Source: Pagrus major (taxonomy: Eukaryota; Chordata; Actinopteri; Spariformes; Sparidae). From it: 64,000 nt of DNA. The stretch is from assembly GCF_040436345.1 (NCBI RefSeq), contig NC_133216.1, positions 226,001-290,000 of the forward strand, written 5' to 3'. Positions 9,806 through 19,585 of this stretch are shown in pieces (position 1 is the first letter of the stretch; every line of letters starts with the position of its first letter). Both the position numbers and the translations under genes were made by a program. The notes below the pieces were generated by a model. It was given only the letters and a program-made list of their open reading frames with translations, was not told where the DNA came from and searched no databases.

Positions 9806-12800
9806 TTATTCCCTCCACTCGTAGTCTGCAATTTTGGTGATGAGTGTGAGAACCTTTGGACTGACGGCAAGTTGTTTTTTGGTGGCGTTCCGCTCCACTT
9901 TTGATCCCTTGTCTGGATTTATCTTGAAGAGGCACCTGTCAAATGAAAAAAAAAACAACTTTAGTAAGTGTGGACTGTACTGTAATGTAATGTTGTCATA
10001 CATTTGCAAAAAAGTTACACAACAGTGTAGACAGAGCTTGCTTGTGAAAGAGTATTTGGACATACAGGAACTTTGGAACAGTGATGTAATGAAAAGATTA
10101 ACATGTGAGTACTGTGTATGTGAATTGTGTATGAATGTGTTTGAATGTTTGAAGGTGGTCAGAGGGGGTTTGGTGTGAAATGGCAGCCACGCTTCCCTCA
10201 GTCTGCCCCAGGGCAGCTGTGGCTACAAACGTAGCTTACCACCACTGGTAAGAATGTGTATGAATGAATAATGGTTTCTGTAAAGCGCTTTAGGTGATTG
10301 AAAAGCACTATATAAATCCAAGCCATTATTACTGTTATTAGTATTAGTATTAGTATTAGTACTATTTCAGGGAGAATAACGTAACTTCGGTCAGGAGGAT
10401 CTGCTACTCAAAGGTTTCTTGGGCATTTGAGTTTTGTTTTGTCATTATTTCATAAATAAGAATTAACAAGCACGTGTTTCTGTAACTTGACATGAGCATG
10501 AATCAAGGATAAATAAGAGACACAGTCAGTCTAAAAACCTGAAAAACAAAAATGAACTCTCAGGTAAAGTTTGGACCATTTTCATCCAGTAGGGGGCAGT
10601 TTTCACATCATTTTTTAGTGATAGATTAGTGATAGAAGAGGTCAATAATACATTGTCCTACTCAGTGTATGGGTCAATCTTTCATAACTCAATCAGAAAA
10701 AGAGAAAATAAGGTTGTTTTTCTCTTACAATAAAATCAGAACATTAAAATGAAGTTTTTGATTTTATTATTTTGTTATTGTGGCCTTTTGATAAATTCAG
10801 GAAATGCCTGGAGACTTGTGGAAGTACAGGTGCTTTACTTTCAGCCTACATGCACAGCAGGAAAGCCTGACCGGAGATCTATCTGCCAACTGCCTGCAGA
10901 CTGCAACTACTCATGGCAGGAGACGGGTCTCCCAGACCGGACAGGACCCAGCACCATCTTCAGTAAAGTTCCTCCAGCCTCCTGAGATTAATAACATTAT
11001 CCAACAGCTGAGCAGAACAGTAAACTAACTTCAGCCCACAGAAATATCCACAACACAGGTCCATCTCGGCAGCTCCACGCTGCTTCTCTCCGCGACCCAA
11101 CTCCACCTCCTAGTGGGGCCTCCTCAGTGGCAGTGCTGGCTCCTGTCTGGTCTGAGTGATTCCTGGCATGAGTGCTCATGCACAGTCAGGCTTTCCTGCT
11201 CTGCATGTAGGCTGAAAGTAAAGCACCTGCACCTCCACAAATCTCTAAGCATTCCCCCAAATAAATATAATATCCAAATAAAATAAATTGATGGGTGGAT
11301 CATGAACTTAAAGGTGTGAGAATGTACCACATTGTGACCAACAGGTGAGTATTTCAGCATTTCAGCACTTGAGCAGTGCTCAGTTTTACAGTATGTGCAT
11401 TATATATCTTATTTTGATGTATTGAATTGACTAGTGGTGTCTTACCTCTGTAAGAACTCCAAAGTTGATGCTTGGGCTGCTGGGTAAGATATGTTCATAC
11501 AGTAGTACGAACCAAACATCAGCAAAAGAGCATCACTGAAGATTCTGATGTGGCCATTCACAATGGTCTGGTCAACAGACAGCATGAAATTCTCTGCCGC
11601 CAAAGTCGAGTTTCCTGTTGTGTACAGGGACAAGAGAAGGACAAGAGAAAAATACAATTAAATTATCATCTTACAACTGAGTCCAGTACAACAATAACAA
11701 AGTAATAGTACTAATAGTTTTCTGTTTTTTGGTTTTAATTTATTGTGGTGGAGAAAGATAAATATTCATACCGCAAACAACAATACATGGTGTACTTGGA
11801 AGTCCAGCACAGTCCACTTCAGAGGGCAGGGTTGTTTGATCCACTTTGTAGAACATCTGTTCTTCTTCTTCATTGAAGTACTTGAGGAGTAGTGGAAGAA
11901 ACACAGCAACATTCACATCTGCAGCATTTTTGCTTGATGTTTCCATTTCCCTGAAGATGGTCTCCATCTTCCCTGGCTTGTCAGCCGATTTAAGAAATGA
12001 AATGACTCTGGCACATTTATTTGCTATGTTTTTGTCTTCCATGTCCACACCTGTAAGCTCTTTAAAATGAGTCTTCATGCCAGTTGTCTCAAACAGATAT
12101 GGCCATTCCTTTATCAAGTCAGAAGTCTCAGTCCCACTGATAATGTCCTTTCTCTGAGTGAAGAAAGTGACTCTCATCATATTCTCAATGGCTTTGCTGT
12201 CACAGCATCTTTCTCTCCACATTTTCTTTAACTCTTCTTGTGCATGTTTCTGAGATTCAGGGGTTTCATCAGGTGGCAGCTGTGTTGGTTGCCAGTTTGT
12301 ACACCCATAAGTGTCTAGTCTTTTTTTCTGAGTTGGGGTATCCTCTCCTTCACTGTTGCTAATACTTTGTCTCTTTAACGAAAGTGAAGTGTTTCCTCTC
12401 TTGAGGTTGTCCACTCTGCTGACCATCTGTTTGGTGAGTGAGTCATATCCACTGCCTACAACTTCACCTTCAATGACATCAGTAAATGCCACAGGGTAGG
12501 CCTTTGTCATCTTCCTTGCTATCTCACTGATATGTTTCTTCCCAGGTGTTGGGCACATGGTTAAGATTTCACTGACAATGAGCCGTATGATTTCAAGTCT
12601 ATCACTTTTTGTTGGCCGCTTTCCCCTTTCCAACTTTCTGATGATCTCAGATGGAATCTTCTGCCAAGGAATTTGAAATTTAAAATGCCAGCTGTTGTCA
12701 GACAGTCGACGAGGTGTGATATCTGTACTTGAACTACTTGTTGACCGTGGTGAACTTGGAGTTTCTGAGCTGTAACCACCTGGAGAGAACACAGAGAACA

Positions 12801-14563
12801 TTAGCTGTTATTAAATAATAGGTGGGTTTTCATTAAGCCTTTTTCCTCTTTCGGGATGTTGGTTCCAGGCAAAACTATATAGAAATGACTGTCATTTGTC
12901 CTCTTTTTTTTGCAGTGTTCAGACCGAGACTTAATGGTAGTGAGATGCGCTGAGTCAAGGCTTCAACACCCATGGTTCTGGTCGAATTTTATTTTTCAGA
13001 CCCATAAAGAACTTGTACTTACTTACTGATGCAACAGTTAAAGCTATCCAATTTTACACATTGTATAATGTAACATGCATAATTTTAACTCAAACATCTA
13101 TATTTCCACAAATAGTCAGTGGATATCATTTTAACCCCAGCATGTAGTTAGTAGTCCTGATACTGATTGCAGTAATGGAAATGGGAGGAAAAGAAAACAA
13201 CTAAGCACAGCAACAGTGGAAATATTACCTGCATGGTCACATGGGTGAGTTCATGAGTTTTCTTTATCAGCATTGGGCTGAAAATTTTCATTTTTTCTCT
13301 TACTGTTGTTGGCTGGGAGAACTGACTGTTTTTGTTGTGTGTTTTTATTCTTTTGTTAGGTTGGAGCTTTTATTGAGTCTGAAAACATTTACAAGTGATC
13401 CAGTTTACGAGCCAGGACCAGGATAAAGGTGCAAGAATATCCAGCCTTTTCCAACACCACAGCAGTCACACTAGAGATGACACTGTTGCTTTGGGACAGA
13501 CAAGCTTGCGAGATCTCAATATAACACACCACATAGAGTAGCAAAGAAAATACACATCAGACTGACTATACATGGGAACTAAATGAACAACACATTCTTG
13601 TTGGGGGGATTGCTACTGGTGGATACAAAAGTCATTTTTTTCTGTACATTGTAATAAAATATCCTGTGTTCATCCCTGATTAGTTGTGTGTGATTTGCTA
13701 CCGAATCAGAATCTAGAGAAGATAGACCCAACTTATGATACTGATTTATAGGCACACTGTCAATTCACTGCTGGTGATTGTACTATATTACAGTTAGTTA
13801 CTGGTAGATTATAAAATGTTTCAGCCCATCTAACCCAAAAGAATGATTCTGTGCAATAAATGCATATACTCACCAGAAAGGGCCATCTCGTCAGACTGTG
13901 CTACTGGACTTGTACTGGTGCTGGCTCTGCTGAAATGTTGGTTGCTCTGGTTGCTTGGAGGACTGTCCAAGACATCTTGCTGGCCTTAATAAAGGAGAGA
14001 TAGTAGTAATATTTAAACCATACAGACATCACATTGCTCAATCTGGGTATATTAATACCCAACATAATTATATACTCAGTAGCCAATTGATATATTTCAA
14101 AGTGTTCCTTTCTCAATATAATGCAGTACAGTACACCACCACTAACACTCACTATGAAATCAATAATGAACAACGTATAGTTTATAGTTATCACCTTTTT
14201 GAAAACATCAACAAAAATGTAGAGAAGATTCTTTGAAGTATAATTCATAGTAGAACTGCTGTATTGGACTGCATTAATTTGAACAGGTGTACCTAATAAG
14301 TATATTTTGACTTTGTACATTTTTCTAATGTGAAAGTTTATTATGTACAAATTGAAACACATACTTTTCTTTTTGAGCAGTGACAGAAGTTTCCTGGCTT
14401 CAACTGGTCTCAGGACAGAAAGGAGGTCACTCTCCTGCAGGTAGCTCAGGTCCTCCAGGTCCTCAACTCCTAAACCTTGCAGATGCTCCAGCAAAGGCTC
14501 AGGGTCTCTCAGTTTAGGAAGACTTGATTTGATGAAAGACAGGAGCGGACTTTCTGTATCCAT
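9806..14563 (-). CDS. SAM-domain protein, SAMD3-like, five exons, 538 aa, transposon-borne
   Basis: Five exons join in frame on the minus strand: 14563-14365, 13984-13874, 12779-11772, 11614-11446 and 9935-9806. All four introns are GT-AG (donors GTATGT, GTGAGT, GTATGA, GTAAGA; acceptors TTAAG, CTCCAG, ACAACAG, TTGACAG). Phases agree throughout and the exons total 1617 nt. Residues 1-66 form a SAM fold (MDTESPLLSFIKSSLPKL..., ending ARKLLSLLKK). A Ser/Thr/Pro linker follows, then a charged helical region with KKHISEIARKMTKAYP, then a hydrophobic C-terminal segment ending DYEWRE. This layout matches fish proteins annotated 'sterile alpha motif domain-containing protein 3-like'. The gene lies wholly inside the CACTA element, next to the transposase and on the same strand, so I infer it is the element's accessory protein. 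An alternative upstream ATG lies at 14605. Its biochemical role is unknown. Confidence 0.8.
10180..10362 (+). repeat. SINE/LINE-tail-like repeat in intron 4 of the SAM gene
   Basis: Contains GTAAAGCGCTTTAGGTGATT followed by a TATAAATCC-type end and an ATT/AGT-rich tail, a very common dispersed repeat end in fish. It is nested inside the CACTA element. Confidence 0.5.
10803..11255. repeat. Imperfect inverted repeat, 65-bp arms
   Basis: The arm at about 10803-10871 and the arm at about 11185-11255 are inverted copies, both containing AGGTGCTTTACTTTCAGCCT in opposite orientation. About 310 bp separate them. The structure lies within intron 4 of the SAM-domain gene. It could be a nested small MITE or an intronic hairpin. 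Confidence 0.6.
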
Positions 14564-14637
14564 GACTAGGAGGACTAGAAGGGATGAAAAATACTGCTCA
14601 AGCATTACTGTCAGATTTTAATCTCTCAAACTCCAGA

Positions 14638-17292
14638 TTACTCTGAGTCAACAATGCTATGCTTAAGTGAAATTACCCTTGTCCCACAAAGGTTGTACAC
14701 AGGCAAAGGATAATAATCTAGTTTCTGCTCAGGCTTCCAACATTTCATGCTCTGCCTTGCTTGTTTCACTTCATACAATGCAAACGCTGGCATGTAGGAC
14801 ACGTCATGAGGTGTCACGATAAAGTACACATGCTGGTCCTGCGTCACAAGCATGAGCTCAATCTGTCCGAATTCAAGTGCCTCACCTTGGTTTAAACACA
14901 GAAAGAGTCCCTTTTTGTACTGAGTGCCTTTCCACTGCACCTCTGTAGCTGACTCAACTTTGGGTTCTTTGACTAAGGTTTCTCCTACTGCAGAGCGCAC
15001 TGCTTCGCTGTACAGTTCAGCATGGAAAGGAGTGGAGTTCTTAACCACCAATGAGGGTGCAAAAAAGGAGCCGGAATGTAGGTATGCCTGCAGTAGCTGA
15101 TGGTTCTTTGCAAGTGTGTGACATACATTTTTGAAGTTTTGTGTCCTTCGCACACATCTTTTGAAATATGAATGCTTGCTCTCAAACCTCATTGTCCACA
15201 GCCGAATGAGTGGGCCAAACTTTAGTATTAATGCAGGGTAGTGGGTGAGGTAATGATGCTTTGGTTTTAGTTTTTGTGAAGGAAAACATTCTTTCCTTCC
15301 TTCCAGATAATCACCGATCAAAACACTGAGCAATGCAACCTGGGGTACTGATATAGTAGGGGCACATATCAGTTCCACTAACTCTTTCAGCTGGACAGTC
15401 AGTTGCCATACAGGATCCTCTGTGTCTGTGATCTTTTCACCAATGATAATGGGGAGAAGTCTCAGCAAAGACCAGTTTTCTGTTGCCTGGCCACCTAATT
15501 TCACACCCTTCTCTGAAACTTCAGCTGGTTTAGAGCTACCATCAGATCCCTGGTAACTAAACTGTTTGATCCTTCGATTAAGCTGTGAATATGTGAAGAA
15601 TTTCTTCACCTTGACAAAATGGTTCAGGTAAATGGCAAGGTCAAATGCCACGACACCCTCAAAGAGATCATGGCCAATACAGGGTGGGAGGCCTGGCTGG
15701 CAAACATGAAAAAATGTCAGTGAATTAAAGACAGAGTTACATTTCACACCTCTGACTACACTTGCATCACCATTTTGCAGTTCTTGAACAGTGTCATTGT
15801 ACTCTTGTACTGTACGGATTGGAGCATGGTGTTCCAAATTGTCTAGCTCACTTCTGGTTACATGACAATATCGGCAGAAATGTTGAGATGTACTGAAATT
15901 TTCTGTGAATCCACCAATGTTATGTGACCCTAAATTGTCACCGGCAATGCAAAAGACAGTTGCCTTAACAATGTTTCCAGAGATATTCAGTCCATTTGTC
16001 TCCAGTTCTCCAAGATCGGTTATCAATTGAGAGAACACTTTCTCGTGGCCAAAATATTTGAAATCAACTTCTCGGCACAAAAGCAAAAGCTGCAAGTTGT
16101 CAATAGTGGATCGATGAAAAGGTTCAAAATTTGCAAGAGTGAAGTAGACTCCAAGCATCTTATGTTTTTTCTTTGCCGAACCGAGGGGATTTACCACCTC
16201 AAAAGCATCTTGATAAAGTATCACTTTTAATGTGAGACCTGACTCAGCAAAAAGAGGATTGGACTTAAATACCGATCCATCACACACATCATTTAAAATA
16301 TGAGGTGTACTCTCATTCTCAGATGTAGAACCCTGTTCCAGCACATCAGTATTTTTTAGCAGAGTTGTCAATGTATGCTTTATGGGAACATACTGAGCAT
16401 ATTGCTCCTTTCTATTTTCATCAACCCCCCAAAAAATCGGTTGTGGATGCACGTATGGAAAATTCTCCTCAAAATACCGTTTTCTGTTGTAGTCTGTGGA
16501 AAGGGAGGAGCTGCAGGATCCATGAATATCTACATCATCTAGGGTCTTCAAAACATCTTCAATTTCAGTCTCAGATAGTTCAGTTTTTGTTTGAAGAGAT
16601 GCTTTCAGTTGACTTTTCGTGTACTGCAGGCACATTCCATTAAGACTATTCAGTTCTTCTACGATCAACTGGATTGTAGAGGAAGGGATAAGTTGTTTGG
16701 CCTGTAGTTTCATATAAAACATGCACAGATTTTTCATGTACAAACTTTTCATTTGTGCAAGGTCTGGGACATCTGCCTCAGGCTCATCATCAGCTGACCC
16801 TTCATTTGCCTGGCTTTCAGCAACAGAGGACTGAGACTCACTAGGAACTGAAGGAGGGCAGTATGCACCAGAGACATGCAGAGCTGTGGGGTTTTTGTGC
16901 TTCCTAGATAGGTGGGCTGTGAAAGATGATGTCACTGAAAAAGTTTTATCACAGTCTTTAAAGGGGCAATGCACTACCTCTCTTCTTGAAATGTGAGATT
17001 TTAGGTGACAGAGAAGGTCTTTAAGGTCGATCAACTGTTTCTGACAATGTGGAAGCTGACATAGAAAGGGTGCCTGCAAAGTTTGAGACTGTGACACGGT
17101 AGATGACCGCCGATGATGGCGGTAAACATGACATTTATAAGCATTGTAATTTCTGAACCGAAACTTACAACTTTCCATACAACATGCATACTGATAATGT
17201 GGCTCATTTTTATGAAGCCCTTGATGCATCACGTACCCTTTTAGGGTATTCACTGAAGCACCACAACTATGACAGGTGTAATGTTTTGACAT
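14638..17292 (-). CDS. CACTA/EnSpm transposase with N-terminal C2H2 zinc fingers, 884 aa
   Basis: Transposase expected to bind the element ends and cut and rejoin DNA in the nucleus. Residues about 6-135 hold roughly four C2H2-type fingers (CHSCGASVNTLKGYVMHQ..., CQLPHC..., CPFKDC...H). The catalytic core shows the Tnp2-like signatures AGDNLGSHNIGGF followed by CRYC, then GHDLFEG, then KPKHHYLTHYPALILKFGPL, with the acidic MRFESKHSYFKR further on. The nearest in-frame ATG gives MSKHYTCHSC; the frame extends eight codons upstream, but that start would be GTG. A strong acceptor (pyrimidine tract then CTGCAG) ends at 17355, so a 5' leader exon is likely. The stop is 33 bp before the nearest ATG of the SAM-domain gene. 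One uninterrupted frame with no degradation argues for recent activity. Confidence 0.85.
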   Translation of the reverse strand: MSKHYTCHSCGASVNTLKGYVMHQGLHKNEPHYQYACCMESCKFRFRNYNAYKCHVYRHHRRSSTVSQSQTLQAPFLCQLPHCQKQLIDLKDLLCHLKSHISRREVVHCPFKDCDKTFSVTSSFTAHLSRKHKNPTALHVSGAYCPPSVPSESQSSVAESQANEGSADDEPEADVPDLAQMKSLYMKNLCMFYMKLQAKQLIPSSTIQLIVEELNSLNGMCLQYTKSQLKASLQTKTELSETEIEDVLKTLDDVDIHGSCSSSLSTDYNRKRYFEENFPYVHPQPIFWGVDENRKEQYAQYVPIKHTLTTLLKNTDVLEQGSTSENESTPHILNDVCDGSVFKSNPLFAESGLTLKVILYQDAFEVVNPLGSAKKKHKMLGVYFTLANFEPFHRSTIDNLQLLLLCREVDFKYFGHEKVFSQLITDLGELETNGLNISGNIVKATVFCIAGDNLGSHNIGGFTENFSTSQHFCRYCHVTRSELDNLEHHAPIRTVQEYNDTVQELQNGDASVVRGVKCNSVFNSLTFFHVCQPGLPPCIGHDLFEGVVAFDLAIYLNHFVKVKKFFTYSQLNRRIKQFSYQGSDGSSKPAEVSEKGVKLGGQATENWSLLRLLPIIIGEKITDTEDPVWQLTVQLKELVELICAPTISVPQVALLSVLIGDYLEGRKECFPSQKLKPKHHYLTHYPALILKFGPLIRLWTMRFESKHSYFKRCVRRTQNFKNVCHTLAKNHQLLQAYLHSGSFFAPSLVVKNSTPFHAELYSEAVRSAVGETLVKEPKVESATEVQWKGTQYKKGLFLCLNQGEALEFGQIELMLVTQDQHVYFIVTPHDVSYMPAFALYEVKQARQSMKCWKPEQKLDYYPLPVYNLCGTRVISLKHSIVDSE

Positions 17293-18194
17293 CCTTAACT
17301 GCAGTGCAGTACTCACTTTTTCAGTTTACTCCATGAAATCAACTCATCATTTATCTGCAGAGAGAAAGAAAAAAATAAAAACACATTTATGAAACATGAA
17401 ATTTGCCAAAATCAAAATAAATGCTATTGACTGTGAAATAGTTAACCTAAACTGTGTTCGCCAATCTCCCCTCAATTAACTAAAAGATGACCATTAGCTT
17501 ATCCTTTACATATTTTTCAGTATTGTTTGAATTTCATGTTGACCAGTGACTAGTGTTGCACCAAAATGAAGATTTGAAAAACCTTGAAAAAGGCAAGAGG
17601 AAGATCAAAAAATTTGTTTTAAGAAAGAGTAACTGGTTGAAATAAACCATTACCAAATCTCAGTATCATTTATAAAATATCTGTTCTCTCTTCTTTGGAA
17701 GAAAGTACACTTAAAATGGCTCTGAGCACTCGTGAAAAGAAAGGAACAGGTGGGGGCTAGAAGAGTTTTTTTTTTTTTTTTTTGCAATAGTGGATTATTG
17801 ACGTTAGAAAAAAATTCAAAACCAGATATTGAAAAGTTACATAAAATTAAGCTTCCTATTCTAGCCAAAAATCATGGCATTTCAAGTCATACAGTGGAAG
17901 TTATGGACAAAAAAACTAGTGAAAATGTATCTGTTCATTGTTGCAGCTCTAAACAACTGTTCATCCTTTTCTCCGCCTGTGTCAGTTAGTTCGCAAAAGC
18001 AAACGCAATGGCAAGGTAAAGTTAGTAGCTGGTCTGGCTGAATACTACAGTAAATGCAGCTGGCAGACGCCGGCGGCCATGCTTTTGGCATCATAGTTAG
18101 CTAACATTTCAATTGACAACATGCCGGCGTATTCTGTGCCTTTTGCGGAGTGAGTAAACTCAGAGGCATGGTGGTAAATAAAACTAATGCTACT
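17293..18194 (-). other. Probable leader intron of the transposase transcript
   Basis: Non-coding sequence between the CpG-rich block and the transposase. It contains the acceptor at 17355-17356 and a poly-T run at about 17767-17783. A weak donor (GTATCA) sits at 18211. The intron assignment is inference. Confidence 0.35.
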
Positions 18195-18375
18195 CAGCTT
18201 CAGTTTGATACTTGCCGTCTACCGTCGTCCTTCCTCGAGCCTCGACGTTAGCTGCTGTCCGCACAAAGTTCTGTCGGGCGAGCAGGAAGTCTGGAACCGC
18301 AACCGCGGCGCGTTGGTTGTTGATCTTGCTCAAGTGTCACGTCGAAACAGCTGATCAACCCAAGCGGGAACCGCG
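18195..18375 (-). promoter_or_regulatory. CpG-rich promoter candidate of the CACTA element
   Basis: A short block dense in CpG (for example CCGCAACCGCGGCGCG near 18298) within otherwise very AT-rich transposon DNA, just upstream of the minus-strand genes. Its placement suits a shared promoter for transposase and SAM-domain gene. No TATA box is evident. Confidence 0.4.
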
Positions 18376-19022
18376 CTTTTTTTTTTTTTTTTTAACTTTA
18401 TTCACAGAAATGTCCAGAACAATACTGTTGTGCCAGGGAAGAAAAAAAAAATGCTTTATTGAAAGCATTTAATTGCAGCTCACTTAGTGCTGATGCTGCA
18501 TCAGTTCAAGTCCAACTCTTTATTATTCACCCTCTCAAGCTTTCCCCTTTCCCTGTGTCTCTTTAGATGTCCTTTCAAAATAAATATAATTTATTAATAT
18601 AATGTTACCATCTAGAAATGAGAGTAATTGTATTTATTTTCAATGAAAATATTAGTCAAATAACAAAGAAATTATAGTAAAATTACAAATTTTTACTATT
18701 AATTCCTCAGTAATTTTAAATTATTTTTTCCTCTTTTTTAGGGTTTTAAAGTTGAATTTTACAGTTTATTCCCTTAAATAACAGACAAATATTTGTGAAT
18801 TTACGATACATTTGTGAATGTATTTTAACAATAAATATATGTATTTCTAATGGGTTTTTTTTGTAAAAGAACAGAAATATAGTGTATTTTCACAGTTACA
18901 GTTATTTAATGTTATTTTACATTTGACATGTAAAAACACAGTCTATTTTTGTAAATTAAATGGTATTTTAAAAATACAGAAAAAATCTGTAAAATAGACA
19001 GTAAAATTCTGTTATATTACAA

Positions 19023-19037
19023 TTTTTTTTTACAGTG
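19023..19037. repeat. Right terminal inverted repeat of the CACTA element
   Basis: TTTTTTTTTACAGTG, the inverted complement of the left end, followed by the TA target duplicate and then OR coding sequence. Confidence 0.85.
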
Positions 19038-19585
19038 TACAATATACCACACGTATGACATATAACAAGATTGCCCTGCTTATTGCTTTAACATGGTTAT
19101 ATCCTTTGCTTGCATGCATTGTGATAATATATTTGAATTCCCAGTCACAGCTGTGTGGGAACATCATTCTTAAAGTTTACTGTGATAGCCACTCTGTTGT
19201 CAAGCTGGCTTGTTCAGATGCCCATGCAGTTAATATATATGGACTCCTCGTATCTTTCGGCACAATCTTTGGTACTTTAATTTTTATTATTTACACATAC
19301 ATTAAGATTTTTCTAGTGTGTTTTTCTGGCTCTAAACAAACAAGACAGAAAGCTGTCAGTACCTGCACACCTCACCTTGCTTCCCTCTTTAACTTTTCTT
19401 TTGGTTGCTACTTTGAGTCATTACAGAGCAGGTTTGATATGAAAAGTTTACCCAATATGTTGCGAATTTTTCTATCATTATATTTTCTTACATGCCAGCC
19501 ACTTTTTAACCCTGTAATGTATGGCCTGAAATTGTCCAAAATCAGTGTCATAAGTAAAAATCTCATATCAAATTTCAGCTTTTGA

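Larger units (their letters stand above)
8399..19037 (-). mobile_element. Apparently complete CACTA/EnSpm (CMC) DNA transposon
   Basis: Both ends read CACTGTAAAAAAAAA inward (8399-8413 and 19023-19037), the CACTG ends of animal CACTA/EnSpm elements. The flanking dinucleotide TA (8397-8398 and 19038-19039) is the target duplication, since uninterrupted paralogues have it once. Inside are two minus-strand genes: a Tnp2-like zinc-finger transposase (14638-17292) and a spliced SAM-domain gene (9806-14563). It also holds AT-rich subterminal repeats, a 95-bp minisatellite and a CpG-rich promoter candidate. Both genes have unbroken reading frames, so it could be autonomous or very recently active. 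Confidence 0.88.
8015..19585 (+). pseudogene. Olfactory receptor split by a 10.6-kb CACTA transposon
   Basis: The 5' part, 8015-8398, encodes residues 1-128 up to SYDRYLAICYPL. The 3' part, 19040-19585, resumes with QYTTRM and runs through KAVSTCTPHL and NPVMY to a stop. The element occupies 8399-19037, flanked by TA on both sides. Without the element and one TA the two halves meet in frame and would total 309 codons, the exact length of the neighbours, with no other lesion seen. The gene was therefore functional until a recent insertion. As it stands, translation from 8015 would run into transposon sequence and stop at 8473. The element ends are not GT-AG, so clean removal by splicing is not expected. 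Confidence 0.9.

Noticed and set aside
17293-17316. Eight extra codons before the transposase ATG
   Set aside because: That start would be GTG. A eukaryotic start at 17292 with the zinc finger immediately after is more likely.
8399-19037. Transposon acting as a removable intron of the OR
   Set aside because: Element ends are CACTG/CAGTG, not GT-AG, and no donor or acceptor falls at the in-frame junction.
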